Positions 21,975 to 33,667 of a stretch of 64,000 nt of DNA are shown piece by piece; the stretch's first letter is position 1; each line of letters starts with the position of its first letter. Source of the stretch: Acholoe squamosa (taxonomy: Eukaryota; Annelida; Polychaeta; Phyllodocida; Polynoidae); the NCBI GenBank assembly GCA_949317995.1, contig OX439035.1:83329959-83393958 (forward strand), given 5' to 3'. The position numbers were made by a program, and so were the translations under genes. The notes under the pieces are model-generated. The model had not been told where the DNA came from, did no database searches, and saw only the letters and a list, made by a program, of their open reading frames with translations.

Positions 21975-22098
21975 ACCCGGACCTGGCTATGCAGACCACA
22001 GCGCAGACAACATACGGGTCAGCTGGAGATGCAGAACAATCAATGAACTCGCCACTGAACTCCCTAGTTAAGTCAAAATGTCAGAAACGGGGGTATCA
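21975..22098 (+). CDS. Candidate exon, unknown protein
   Basis: Open from AC-CCG after TTCAGGTCTGAG through ATG at 21989 to a strong donor TATCA|GTGAGTCTAC. It encodes MQTTAQTTYGSAGDAEQ then SMNSPLNSLVKSKCQKRGY, polar and low in hydrophobics, as in a disordered region. It leaves two bases (CA). It may be a first coding exon using the ATG, or an internal exon using the upstream acceptor. It joins in phase both to 22147-22207 and to 23802-23920. Confidence 0.35.
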
Positions 22099-22146
22099 GT
22101 GAGTCTACATAATTATATTGATAACTGTTTTAATGTATCTGATAAG

Positions 22147-22207
22147 TGAAGTTAAAAGAGGGCGGACAAACTGGGCCATCCGTCAACATTGTATAGCGTG
22201 TACACAG
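22147..22207 (+). CDS. Candidate exon, unknown protein
   Basis: The 61-bp segment follows TTTTAATGTATCTGATAAG and ends ACACAG|GTGAGGGG, a strong donor. After completing the carried codon it encodes EVKRGRTNWAIRQHCIACTQ. If it follows 21975-22098 directly, the intron between would be only 48 bp, short for a mollusc, so an alternative junction is possible. Protein not recognised. Confidence 0.3.
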
Positions 22208-23081
22208 GTGAGGGGAAAGGAGGGGGGGGGGCTTGGACAATTTTCACAGCTCAGCTTTGTCATTATTCCACTAGCTATATATTGTATAGCGAGTAACCTA
22301 GATATAAAGGCCCTATATAGAAAATGTCGTCTGTTTTGCCTAGTGACGTCATGGGAATGGCTGAGTTCCCTTTCTAGTGTTTACAAAGGGGCTTGCCATT
22401 AGAGTCGATTGTTAGCATTTGTTATGCATGAATAGACATTTGCCCAGTGGGTCGGTTTACAAGTCCCTCTATTAGAAATATTAGCACGTTGTAACAATGC
22501 ACATATCGACCAGCGATCACGGAGGGTTTAGTCTAGGCGCTGTGGATGTTTACTTGGGGGTTTAAGATAAATGCTAAAATTAACCCAGACTACTAGGTGC
22601 ATGGTCACGTTTTTTTTGGGACCCCCAAGACTTTACAGTATTCCCTGTACAACTGTAGATAGCTTGAGGGGTGGATTATGAAACACTGAAATAATTCCTC
22701 CCATTTACCGTGGGGAAGCTGGTGGCAATCTGTTAACAGTGGTAACTCAACGGTAGAAAGCTGAGGTATGCCACACACGGCTCTATATCAGCGGGGTTTA
22801 TGCCATTGGAAATACCCGGGTAGTCTAGATTAAGCCCATCAATCACAATGTTTAGTCTGTAGGACTAAGTTCCACAGAGCCGGCCCCGTTGCAAAGATGA
22901 TCTCTGCATTGACCAAACTCACCAACAAAAGTTTATTCACTTTTGGTAGTCTGGACGTCATCCCTGAAATCAGTGCTGTCTCCTCCCATGCTCTCTCCCT
23001 CAGGTTCATTGATCAAGTGACTTAGAAGGGCGGGCAGGCTGACCGGCTGGGGCATCGATTAGTGCTGTTTACCTGGGGGGG
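22208..23081. other. Intron-like unassigned sequence
   Basis: Lies between exon candidates. A poly(G) tract of about 10 lies near 22220. No other feature supported. Confidence 0.35.
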
Positions 23082-23175
23082 ATGACGCAGCACAAACAAT
23101 CAGCAGCCCCACATAGTATGGACAGGCCTAGTCGGGGCAGTGTAGGTGCTAATTGTCGTCTGCTTCAAACAAGAG
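23082..23175 (+). CDS. Candidate first or internal exon, unknown protein
   Basis: ATG at 23082 (after seven G) opens MTQHKQSAAPHSMDRPSR then GSVGANCRLLQTR and meets a strong donor ACAAGAG|GTGAGTTATT at 23176. Alternatively ACGCAG|CAC at 23091 serves as an acceptor in phase 0, compatible with the donor at 22207. The donor leaves one base. Composition is basic and polar. No family recognised. Confidence 0.35.
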
Positions 23176-23801
23176 GTGAGTTATTGCAGTCTGCAGGTGT
23201 CAGCACACACCGGCGTCTTTGTTTGTCGTCTAATAAACCAACAGACAAACAATCTGTGTGCACTTTTGGTGAAAGTATGATGAAAACCTTTATAAAAGTA
23301 AGCACTTACATAAAATGCGCAGTGTTTCAAAATTTATAGAATTAACTTGGCCATGTAGATTTATTTGATAACTTTTAAGATCTCTTTGAATCATCTTCCT
23401 ATCTTGCATGGATCTAGAGAAATAAACAGTTGAGCTGGATAGTGAGCTATTCACCACTGTGATCACATCCTACTGCACAGGCAGGCAGTGGAGTCATAGT
23501 TTACCCTACCAGAGGCCCCACCCATATGCATAGGGCAGAAAAATACATGAGTATTTCATGTCTCTTTGGGCAATGCTCCTAATTGACCTACATTTAAGCC
23601 CTTTGGAGGGTCAGTTTACAACATAATATCCAGTACCCACAAGTTCCAAATTTCTCCAAATCGCATTATTTCATTATGCCCTGTAACATGTCTGTACATA
23701 TCAACAAGTGTAGAGTTTATATATCTCTCCTCAAGTATAATTATACTCAGATTGACCATCATTCTCTTGTGGTGAAAATAAGACCCCAACCACCCCTCTA
23801 G

Positions 23802-23920
23802 CCCAAATATTAAGGACATGGGAGCCCTCAGAGACAGAGTGGGGGAGGGGGTATCCCTGGAGGCCATGAGAGAAGGCATAACAAAACTGGGACCTTCGCG
23901 AGAGAGCAGCGCACATTTAT
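23802..23920 (+). CDS. Candidate internal exon, unknown protein
   Basis: The acceptor is CCCCAACCACCCCTCTAG and the donor ACATTTAT|GTGAGTGCC. The 119-bp segment encodes PNIKDMGALRDRVGEGVS then LEAMREGITKLGPSRESSAH, alternating charged and hydrophobic residues like a helical region. It needs two carried bases, so it joins in phase to the donor at 22098 but not to the one at 23175. The opposite-strand frame across it (23616-24026) is longer but less protein-like. Confidence 0.35.
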
Positions 23921-24729
23921 GTGAGTGCCTAATAAAAGACGATTTAAATATATGAACTCTACGACCAAACCCAATAAACAACATGAGCGGAAGCAAAGCG
24001 ATATGGAGGTATTTCTCAGTTGCCATAGGAATTGCTAGCTGTATACCAAACTCTCTTACACCATAACATGGTTTACTATTCCAAAAGAAATATATGTAAG
24101 CGCAAAGAAAGATATAGACATTAATTGAACGCTCTGCTATACAATTTCAGTCAGTTGAGAAAATATACTGCATCCAATAACCATTAATAGCCTGCTCTAT
24201 GTAGCTGCAGGATGAGCGGTGTGTTTCAGCATGGTGGGACTGAAGAGGCTGGAGACGTGTATGATTGATTTGTCATCTATAAACAGGAAGGATTACCCCA
24301 ACCTTCACATCGACATAGGGTCGCCTGAGGTTATAGGGGTGTATTGGGTGGACCATACAAGTATAAAAGACAAGGAATAGTAGAAAGGAGGGGGGATTCT
24401 TGCAGCACACTCATTATTATCACTACACATGAAACTGCAAATAATCTCTCTTTTTAATACCTCTAACCTATGAGTATCAGGGAAGGGGTGATGGTCTCTG
24501 ATCTCCTTAAGTAGACACGAGGGACAAAATGGTGGCCTATAGGATGACCACTCGTATTATACGGCGTATATACCTGAACACGTCAATGTTGATCCAGCAC
24601 CCGCCGACCACGGCCACGTTATTGAAACTCCCAGAATGCTGGTGCTGCTACTTCATTAGAACCCAGCTGCCAAACATAGGTTGGGCATTGATTGGTTGTA
24701 GTGGCACCATACTAATTATCACATACATA
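23921..24729. other. Unassigned sequence
   Basis: AT-leaning, with no supported gene or repeat. Confidence 0.4.
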
Positions 24730-24731
24730 TA

Positions 24732-24887
24732 CAGTTGCCCTTGCTTCCTCAGATATAGAAAATGCAAGAAATAATTTCTGAGGAAGCAAATTATCTGAGG
24801 AGTAATCTCCAAACATAGAAATAGTTTCTGTCTGAGATAAATGGGGGATCTGAGGAATTAAAGGATCAAGGAAGTGAGGGTTTACTG
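24732..24887. mobile_element. Short Tigger/pogo-like MITE, 156 bp
   Basis: The left end CAGTTGCCCTTGCTTCCTCA and the right end (complement) CAGTAAACCCTCACTTCCTT agree at most positions, and both sides carry TA (24730-24731, 24888-24889). CAGT termini with TA targets are typical of pogo/Tigger elements. Internal TCTGAGGAAGCAA and CTTCCTCAGAT repeat the ends. Non-coding. Confidence 0.7.
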
Positions 24888-25311
24888 TATGCATTTCGAT
24901 GGTCAAAGCAAGTCCAATGTATCATATCATAGATCTATGTAAAATATAAACGTCATTTCTATAACTGGGTAGATTATGCAGGCTTTTGGCAGCATGGAAG
25001 TCACATGCTAAATAATTTTCTTCGTGACATTGAACCAGTAGACTTAAATCAACATGTAAAGCTTAATGAACACACCTATGGTGGAAATTACCACGTTGTC
25101 GTGGTGTTTGAAGAAATGATTCACTGTATCTTCTTCCATTGACACCTTATATGTATGTGTATTTCCATATAGAAGCAGGAAAGTCCTCACTCAGCAAACA
25201 ACAGAGGTCGAATGAATACCATACACCGATAGACCTAAGTCGTCTTTGGCAATGCAATAAAAACCCAAACTGAGGCATGCGATTTATAGCTCTGTGAGCG
25301 AAGAAAGTTGT

Positions 25312-25553
25312 AGGGTAACTCGCCCCTGACTCGACCACTAGGCATGTTGGTACCTTAAGTCGACCACCATGGGTTAACCTCTTTCTAATAGCATATAAAC
25401 TACCAGTTGACTTTGCACCATTGACAACAATACATATATCCTGTACTTGACACCAACAATCCTAATCTATTGTGAAAGAAACTCAAAATAATGCTGGATG
25501 GTCGACTTAAAGTACCAACATGTCTAGTGGTCGAGTCAGGGGCGAGTTACCCT
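25312..25553. mobile_element. Foldback MITE with arms of about 58 bp
   Basis: AGGGTAACTCGCCCCTGACT, CGACCACTAG, CATGTTGGTACC and TTAAGTCGACCA at the left reappear inverted at 25496-25553 with only a few mismatches. The loop is about 125 bp of AT-rich sequence. Flanking GT dinucleotides may be coincidence. No coding frame. Confidence 0.8.
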
Positions 25554-26370
25554 GTGGTTCCTTACATTTTCATAATTCCTGGATTTTAGGCTATATATAA
25601 GGACGATTTTCTCTTCTTTTTACATTCTTTTGTTATCTAAAGATATCTCAATATATATGCTTGGTATGTAATCTAACCTAATATACTGATACTAATACAG
25701 TATATGAGGCACAGGCATTGCAAAATTAGAAAACCCACATGGAAAGGAGGATACTAGGCTCTGTTCTCATACCAAAATATACCTAGTACGTGGTAATGTG
25801 CCTGACATCCATGGTCCACTAGGCCTCTGTGGCAGAAATTTATATAGGAAATGTATAGCTCAATCGTGCGACAGAGGCCAAGTGGACGATGGTAGGCACT
25901 GACCTAACTGCTGTGTGCGGGTCTGCTAGTGCAGGTGTGAAAGTTGTGATCAGCCACAGCTGTAACCTCACTTGTCTTTCCTAATTGATTTTAAAGCTAT
26001 TCATTGGAGTATCAGTACAACCAAGGTACCATTTAAAAGGGCTTGAAGAGATCTATTGGATGCATATTTTTAATTTAAGATCAGGTACAGAGAAGAAAAT
26101 CATTCTGTGCACTTAAGTTGAACCAAAATTTTAAAACCATTTTATGATATGAAGATGACATAGCACATGAAAAAGAATGGTTTGCACGCGTGTTCTGGTT
26201 AAAAATGGTCTAGAAAATGTTTAGATTTATTTTTTCTAAGGGGCCTCCGGATGTTTGACAGACAGCCCCAAAATTGTGAAGTGTTGTTCACTCAGAGATT
26301 CAATCCAGCTTCCCAATGTCAGGCAGTTCCCTGTTTTCCAATGCTATATCCTATGTATTATATATGTTTT
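25554..26370. other. Unassigned AT-rich sequence
   Basis: No feature supported. Confidence 0.4.
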
Positions 26371-26823
26371 GCAATGGGTAGTTATGATAAAAAGAAGGGG
26401 ATTTGCTTTTTGAATGAAGTCTTTATGTCAATTTAAAGGGAAATTATGACTATTCAAACTCTCGGAAAGGACCCCACAATTCTGCCGTGATTCTCGTTGA
26501 CTGCTAAAATGGGGGGAAAACTTGAGTCTAAATAAACCATTTTCAATTATTATACAGGGATAATACCCATCAATATCCATAATATTAGGCATAATCTAGC
26601 CTCTCAAAACAGAAAATCATTAAAAATAGTGATAGAAGTGAACTACATTCTCCTGCATTCAACTTGCTTGATCATAAATTTGGACCCTATTTAAACTCTT
26701 AACTATGGCAGAATTATAGGTTCGATTTGGTATCTTTAACCAGTCATAATGCCCCTTTAAATTGACATAAAGACTTCATTTAAAAGACAAATCCACTTCT
26801 TTTTATTAGCTCTTTCCATTGCT
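26371..26823. mobile_element. Foldback element of 453 bp, arms of about 81 bp
   Basis: The left arm (26371-26451) reads GCAATGG, TAAAAAGAAG-GGGATTTG, AATGAAGTCTTTATGTCAAT and TTAAAGGG to TATGACT. The right arm (26742-26823) is its inverse complement with a handful of changes. The central 290 bp are AT-rich and non-coding. No obvious target duplication beside GCAATGG. Confidence 0.85.
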
Positions 26824-28321
26824 GAACAGATAAAATTCAAAGAATAAAGTTTTGTAAAATAGGTAAGTGCCTAACTATGGGTTTTAGTAAGTTAATTTGC
26901 AGCGGGCGTAAGCCCAATGAAGACATTATGGTCTCTTACACCTCAGTTTGAATTTTCTACCCCTAAATGATAAGCTTAAGCATATCCTTTCTGGTATATC
27001 AAAAGCATCAGCAATATGATTATCAGAACTGACAACAGTGATGTACACATTGAGCCTATACAAAAGTATAACAGCTAGATAAAAGGAAATAGCAGGACAC
27101 AAAAAGGGAATGTGGGCCAATGTGTCATAGGTGTATATACCTTTACAGGTAAACCACCATGGTACAGAAATGAGAAAAAAATGACAACAGGAAAAAAACA
27201 AACACAGTAACAAGTGAGAGCATAAAAAAATGACATCCAACAAGGCAAGGTTCTCGACCCTACAGCCGAGCCCTCATGATCCACAGGGCGGACTGAAGGT
27301 AGGGATAAATACGGGCGCATTCCGCTCCGGCCCAAAGGCACACAAAGGAGTGGATGTGCCGTACAGCGCCAAGAGACCAGCTGTGACCCAGCATTCCAGC
27401 ATCCATAGGTGGTCTATCATTACAATGTGCCTGCCCCTATGGCCACCGTGTGCACGGCTGCCACACACACATGCGCTACTGGCCACCCTGCTCATAATGA
27501 GTGATGCTTGTCTGGTACTTGATTCTTATTCATCGCCCTGGGACATCAGTGACCAGTCTGTATTCATGTATCATACTGCATTTAAGTACTGTGCGGTCCT
27601 TGAGGGGTTAAAGGGACCACAACACAACATGGCCTTTGGTGACTTTTTTTAGACGTCCTCATGTATATTGAGATTAGTAAGGTGGGACCTACGCTGGGCT
27701 GTATGTATGTTTTATCATTGACGCTGGGAAATTCCAATGTGTACAGTAGATCTATTTGTTTTTGTATGTCAGGGTGTAACTTGGCTATCTTGAAATTCCA
27801 ATGTGAAGAGTACATTTGTTTATATTTGTACGCTGTGGAGCATGATGTTATATTGGGAAACTTGCTTGTTTTAGAACCCATCCCTGGTTTTTCTTTTTAT
27901 AGAAAAAGCCTCCCCAGTAGATTAATGCTCTGTGTGTGTGTGTGTGTGGGGGGGGGGTTGTAGTATTCTGACCTCTATCTAGCATACTTTGACATTTATT
28001 TATTTTTTTCTAATCATAGGTCTCTGTGGGCAAACAAATCAAGTGCAATCATTTATCTTACGAGTGTGCCCATTGGGTAGGATGACTATGACTCACCGAA
28101 TAATTTAATGTCAACACATGCTATTTATGTACCGATATTCATTTTGTATTCTGGTATGGTTCTCTTGGTGTTAAGGAGATAATTAGAAAATATAGGAATC
28201 TTGTATATATTTCTATCAGGAGTTATGTAATCATAAATAAGATACCCAGAGGGGTTGATAAGTGCACGACTGACCACGTGGAGGCAATGATTGCTCTGAC
28301 GTGGTAAATGGTACCCTGTTC
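26824..28321. other. Unassigned sequence with (TG)n-(G)n
   Basis: A 140-codon plus-strand frame (27230-27652) and overlapping minus-strand frames have no domain and no convincing splice sites. (TG)n running into poly(G) lies at 27931-27957. Otherwise nothing recognised. Confidence 0.4.
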
Positions 28322-28691
28322 AAGTTTCAAGTTACCCCATCGACCCTAGGAAAACAGGGCCAACCCTATATTTTTTTTTATTTTGATTTTTTTAGAGAGT
28401 TTTAAAGGATTTTAGAGAATTTTTTCGATTTTTAAGAATTTTTCATCACTTTCCCATGCATATAATCTTTGAATGTAAAGTTAACAGCTTCATTAGGCAT
28501 ATCTTTTGCATATTTTTTAAATTTGTCATATCTTCTCCATGATCTTATGGTGACATCAAATAATCAGGTGGATCTGCCTATACATTGCCAATTAAAATAA
28601 AAAGTAAATAAATAAATAAATAAATCCGACCTACCGACCCTAGGTCTCAAAGTCATGTTACTGGAAACACATGTTATTTAATTTTTTGGCC
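28322..28691. mobile_element. GGCC-ended MITE, copy 3
   Basis: Shares GTTTCAAGTTACC, CGACCCTAGGAAAACAGGGC and CAACCCTATA at the left and CCGACCTACCGACCCTAGG, CATGTTACTGGAAACAC and TTTTTTGGCC at the right with copies at 8812 and 9631. The extreme left end appears shortened. Interior contains long T tracts and (AAAT)n. Confidence 0.75.
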
Positions 28692-29259
28692 CTAATAGAT
28701 TTGTAACTCTATTTCGCTGAATATAGCCTATCATAGCCGTGTGCATTGGCATCAAAGATCCAAACAGAGTTCACATATTTTTAGAACCAATCGTTTTCCA
28801 CTTAAACCACCATACACTCATTATTCTTGACCTGCCCCCCCCCCCTGCCTCCTCAAGAGCTACGCTATGCAGGGCTCTTTGACCACTCAGTGAACTTGTG
28901 TTCGTGACCCCTGTAGTCTAGATGACATAGAACATTGCTGGTTGATACATGCATGACCCCTATCCTGTGACCATTCTGCGATCAGGTAGGTACATTTATG
29001 GCTATACCTATTGCCTGCTTTGTACCATGTCTGAGGACAGTTTGGCGGCCTCCGTGTCCTCTTGTTTCCCACCACCCTGTAACGTGGACCGAGCAGTGCA
29101 CGGGGTAACCTTACCACTAAGACATTGCTGCCAGGGTACAATTATCGGGAGCCCGACATTGCTGGGGTTTCCTGGCCGCCACAGCCAAGCACAGCCTCAT
29201 AGAGGGAATTGTCCACTCTTTGCTTTGGCTGCACACCAGCTAGCGAGCACTGTGCCACC
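28692..29259. other. Unassigned sequence, GC-richer toward 29.0-29.2 kb
   Basis: A poly(C) run of about 11 lies near 28836. The 28949-29259 part is richer in GC and leads into the coding-like block with a strong start context. It may hold 5' untranslated sequence, but no promoter elements are clear. Confidence 0.3.
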
Positions 29260-29660
29260 ATGGCATCGCATTACTGGAATGGGAAAAGTGATATGCCTGG
29301 GTACCATGCAGGTGTCGCTCAAACTCGTGAGACACTGTCCGCCAAAACGACTGATAATGTTGTGAGTGGCAAACCCAATCGTGAATTACATTTATTCAGA
29401 CGTACTAAAGCACGCGTTATTTTTGGCGTGTTTTGATAGAGCAATCACGGAGAGATGCGGATGTCGTTATCACCTCTCTAAATAATATCGATTTCAACGC
29501 CACAATCTCAAAATATGGCATGGAAAATGGACGGTTGAAATGCAATGAATCCCTGATGAGACTGATCATGGAACGCTTTGTACAATGTAGCAAGCTATTT
29601 GTCTTCATTCTCTTTTTTTCTCTGGAAAAAGGCCTGTTTCTAAGAAGCAGCTGTGTTTAA
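29260..29660 (+). CDS. Coding-like block with consensus start context
   Basis: ATG at 29260 sits in GTGCCACCATGG, a perfect Kozak context, and opens MASHYWNGKSDMPGYHAGVA then QTRETLSAKTTDNV; the frame runs 58 codons to a stop at 29434-29436. Donor options are ATGCAG|GTGTCG (29311) and ATGTT|GTGAGTGG (29361). A second protein-like frame follows from about 29436 (QSRRDADVVITSLNNID, ISKYGMENGRLKCNESLMRL) after TGTTTTGATAG, a usable acceptor. Splicing from 29311 to 29438 would join the frames. Protein not recognised. Could be a small intact gene or a first exon plus a second. Confidence 0.35.
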
Positions 29661-29944
29661 AGTAAAAGGAAGCCATTTGTATTGAAAATGAATTTTGGAC
29701 ACTCGCTTCCATACATAATGCTAGATGATTCTAAAGATTATGACGATAGAGCTACTATAGAATGATAGCGGAGCAGACCAGAGAGGCTCGCAATAACTGA
29801 GATACAAAATGTGCAAGAGCAGCTCCAAATATATGTAGTAAAGATGACCAAACCTCACACATACCTCCAAGTGATAAAAACACCCTACAGAATTGTGCAT
29901 ATGAATTGTCATGACACATGTATCACTATGTACAATACATGAAT

Positions 29945-30075
29945 TTAAAAAGTGTTTGCTATTGTAACCAATACATGTAGACACAATGCCATGTACATGT
30001 TTGGTATTGTAGCCAATAGACACAATGTCATGTACATGTTTGGTGTTGTAGCCAATAGACACAATGTCATGTATC
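29945..30075 (+). repeat. 39-bp repeat, three units, relative of the 52-bp array
   Basis: GTTTGGTATTGTAGCCAATA followed by GACACAATGTCATGTACAT occurs three times with small changes. Its core GGTATTGTARCCAA-AGACACA is also the core of the neighbouring 52-bp unit, so the two arrays share an ancestor. Confidence 0.85.
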
Positions 30076-30099
30076 TGCAATACATGGATATATGCATGT

Positions 30100-31925
30100 G
30101 ATTCCCGGATGTAATTGGTATTGTAACCAAAAGACACATGTATGTACAGTATGTGGATATACATGATTGTTAATGTAACCAAAAGACACATGTTTATACA
30201 GTACATGGATATATGTGATTGGTATTGTAACCAAAAGACACATGTATGTACAGTACGTGGATATATGTGATTGGTATTGTAACCAAAAGACACATGTATG
30301 TACAGTACATGGATATATGTGATTGGTATTGTAACCAAAAGACACATGTATGTACAGTACGTGGATATGAGTGATTGGTATTGTAACCAAAAGACACATG
30401 TATGTACAGTACATGGATATATACAATTGGTATTGTAACCAAAAGACACATGTATGTACAGTATATGGATATATGTGATTGGTATTGTAACCACAAGACA
30501 CATGTATGTACAGTACATGGATATATACGATTGGTATTGTAACCAAAAGACACATGTATGTACAGTATGTGGATATATGTGATTGGTATTGTAACCAAAA
30601 GACACATGTATGTACAGTATGTGGATATATGTGATTTGTATTGTAACCAAAAGACACATGTATGCACAGTATGTGGATATATGTGATTGGTATCGTAACT
30701 AAAAGACACATGTATGTACAGTATCTGGATATACGTGATTGGTATTGTAACCAAAAGACACATGTATGTACAGTGCATGGATATATGTGATTGGTATTGT
30801 AACCAAAAGACACATGTATGTACAGTATATGGATATATGTGATTGGTATTGTAACCAAAAGACACATGTATGTACAGTATATGGATATATGTGATTGGTA
30901 TTGTAACCAAAGGATACATGTATGTACAGTATATGGATATATGTGATTGGTATTGTAACCAAAAGACACATGTATGTACAGTATATGGATATATGTGATT
31001 GGTATTGTAACCAAAAGACACATGTATGTACAGTATATGGATATATGTGATTGGTATTGTAACCAAAGGATACATGTATGTACAGTATGTGGATATATGT
31101 GATTGGTATTGTAACCAAAAGGCACATGTATGTACAGTATATGGATATATGTGATTGGTATTGTAACCAAAAGACACATGTATGTACAGTATGTGGATAT
31201 GAGTGATTGGTATTGTAACGAAAAGACACATGTATGTACAATATATGGATATATGTGATTGGTATTGTAACCAAAAGACACATGTATGTACAGTACGTGG
31301 ATATATGTGATTGGTATTGTAACCAAAAGACACATGTATATACAGTACATAGATATATGTGATTGGTATTGTAACCAAAGGACACATGTATGTACAGTAT
31401 GTGGATATATGTGATTGGTATTGTAACCAAAGGATACATGTATGTACAGTATGTGGATATATGTGATTGGTATTGTAACCAAAAGACACATGTATGTACA
31501 TTATATGGATATATGTGATTGGTATTGTAACAAAAAGACACATGTATGTACAGTATATGGATATATGTGATTGGTATTGTAACCAAAGGACACATGTATG
31601 TACAGTATATGGATATATGTGATTGGTATTGTAACCAAAGGACACATGTATGTACAGTATGTGGATATATGTGATTGGTATTGTAACCAAAAGACACATG
31701 TATGTACAGTATGTGGATATATGTGATTGGTATTGTAACCAAAAGACACATGTATGTACATTATATGGATATATGTGATTGGTATTGTAACAAAAAGACA
31801 CATGTATGTACAGTATGTGGATATATACGATTGGTATTGTAACCAAAAGACACATGTATGTACAGTATGTGGATATATATGTAATTGGTATTGTAACCAA
31901 AAGACACAGTCATGTATGTGAAGTA
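30100..31925 (+). repeat. 52-bp minisatellite, about 35 units
   Basis: The unit GTGATTGGTATTGTAACCAA, AAGACACATGTATGTACAG, TATATGGATATAT is 52 bp; GGTATTGTAACC recurs at 30117, about 30169, 30221 and onward at that spacing. Units differ by one to three bases. A double variant (TACATTATATGG with GTAACAAAAAG) at 31499 recurs at 31759, 260 bp or five units away, a sign of multi-unit duplication. On the minus strand the unit has no stop in any frame, and because 52 is not a multiple of 3 a read-through frame cycles through all phases, giving open frames of up to 568 codons that I regard as artefacts. Confidence 0.97.
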
Positions 31926-31940
31926 CATGGATTTATGTGT

Positions 31941-33603
31941 TACCAAACTAAGGTATATTGTAATCGGTGGATAGTGCCTCAGTTTCCTTATCAAATCTAA
32001 TCAAGCAATTACATCCATTCTATATTGTATAGGCATTGATCATATATCTATCTATGTATGACTTATGGAGCCATCCATAATGGAGGCTGCCATAGTAAGA
32101 GAAATCTTTACTACTCCATGATATTATACTAAACCATGACAGGCCACATCCAGCTATTTCATGGATGGGCTATGAGGAGTATTAGTTGTTTGCACAATGG
32201 ATGTTACAGCAACAACAACAAAACATTAATACTAAGACAGTTTAAAATGCACACGCATGAAATAGCTCCCATTTTACCTATGTATTATCGCATATATGCT
32301 GGACAAAGTGACTCGATTTCAAAAGCCTTTTCAGATTTGGGCTGCGGTGCTATTTTTACAAAGACCATGATCATAAAAGCAGACCATGTGGACCTATGGA
32401 AATCCCCCGATACCACTCTGTGAATGGCCATTCCACGAAGTTGGAATGAATGCCTGCGTATCGGGTCTTATTAAAATTACAGAAGGCCGAGGGTGGAATG
32501 GCTGTATGGCGCGGCTCGAGGGGAGCCTATAGGTGGGGCTATTTGACATCAGTAATACGGGCCCGGCTGTGTAGGCGGCTATTATCTGGCCATGACATCA
32601 CCATATCAATAAATGATAACCGGAGACTATGGAGGCTGATGGACCCATACAAGCAGGGCACGCCAGGTCCATCACTGGGTTATCATCCCAGCCCAGGGCG
32701 AACCACCCCCTCTGCACCCCCTTGCCCAGTTGCAAGCATATTGCCACTACTATAGAGAGAGGGGTGTGGGTAAAATACATGCGACTGCAGCTCCAGGACT
32801 CGTCATGGCTGAAGCAAAAGCAAACTGCCCACTTCCATGACTTGTTTATTTATAGCTCTCATCGCCAGGGGGTGTCATAAATGGGGATCAGAGTGCGTCC
32901 TCTCTGCCCTGGAGGCCGCGACTCTCGGCCACTCTCTTGTCACGCGCTCCATAATACGATGGGTCTAAACGGTCACGGCTATAGACCAGGGTTATAGCAC
33001 GTTAAATGTGCAGGCTGTGGTCTGGGAGGTGCATTATATAGGGATACAAGTGATCACCTAGCGGACAGCGCCATATTGTAACCCCCCCCCCCCAATCCAC
33101 GACCCACACCCCAGGATAACGTTGGATATTGCTAGATAGAAAGACCCTGTCTCGGCCTCCTCACGTCGTATGGAGGTCGTGAAACTACGACTAGATATTG
33201 CAGATTTGGTTAGTAGGTAGAAGAGGAAGGAATGATCAAATCATTCTGTGAATACGAGTAGGATAGGGCAGTTTAATTAAGATCTTTTACGTCAATTCAC
33301 TGGACCCAATATCCGCCCAATGGCGCTGCAGTCGTCCAATTACATCCCTATCGAAGAGTGCTCAGAGCTGGAGCCATGGACTGTTCCATCGGTAAACACA
33401 CATGTGTATGGACACAAGTGCACCTTTTTACTGACACCGATATGCTGCATTTACCTACCCCGTATCAATGACCCTTCTATATCACCTTGTTGCACGGTTA
33501 TGGGTCCTATTTTGGAGGTACATTTTAGCTGGGGGTCGACAACTATGTACATGTACATTCATAAGTATCATATTTACACCCTTTACATGTATTTCTACGG
33601 ATC

Positions 33604-33605
<2 letters not shown>
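31941..33605. other. Unassigned sequence
   Basis: A plus-strand frame at 32450-32755 in GC-richer DNA has no domain or clear splice sites. A poly(C) run of about 13 lies near 33080. No repeat family recognised. Confidence 0.4.

Positions 33606-33663
<58 letters not shown>
33606..33663 (+). repeat. (GA)n microsatellite
   Basis: Uninterrupted AG/GA dinucleotide tract of about 57 bp. Confidence 0.98.

Positions 33664-33667
<4 letters not shown>

Noticed and set aside
27230-27652. 140-codon plus-strand frame
   Set aside because: Overlaps comparable open frames on the minus strand, has no convincing splice sites or domain, and shows no composition change at its edges.
30067-31900. Minus-strand open frames of 312-568 codons with a repeating peptide
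   Set aside because: They are read-through of a 52-bp non-coding repeat without stops on that strand. All three minus frames are open at once, which a real gene would not need.
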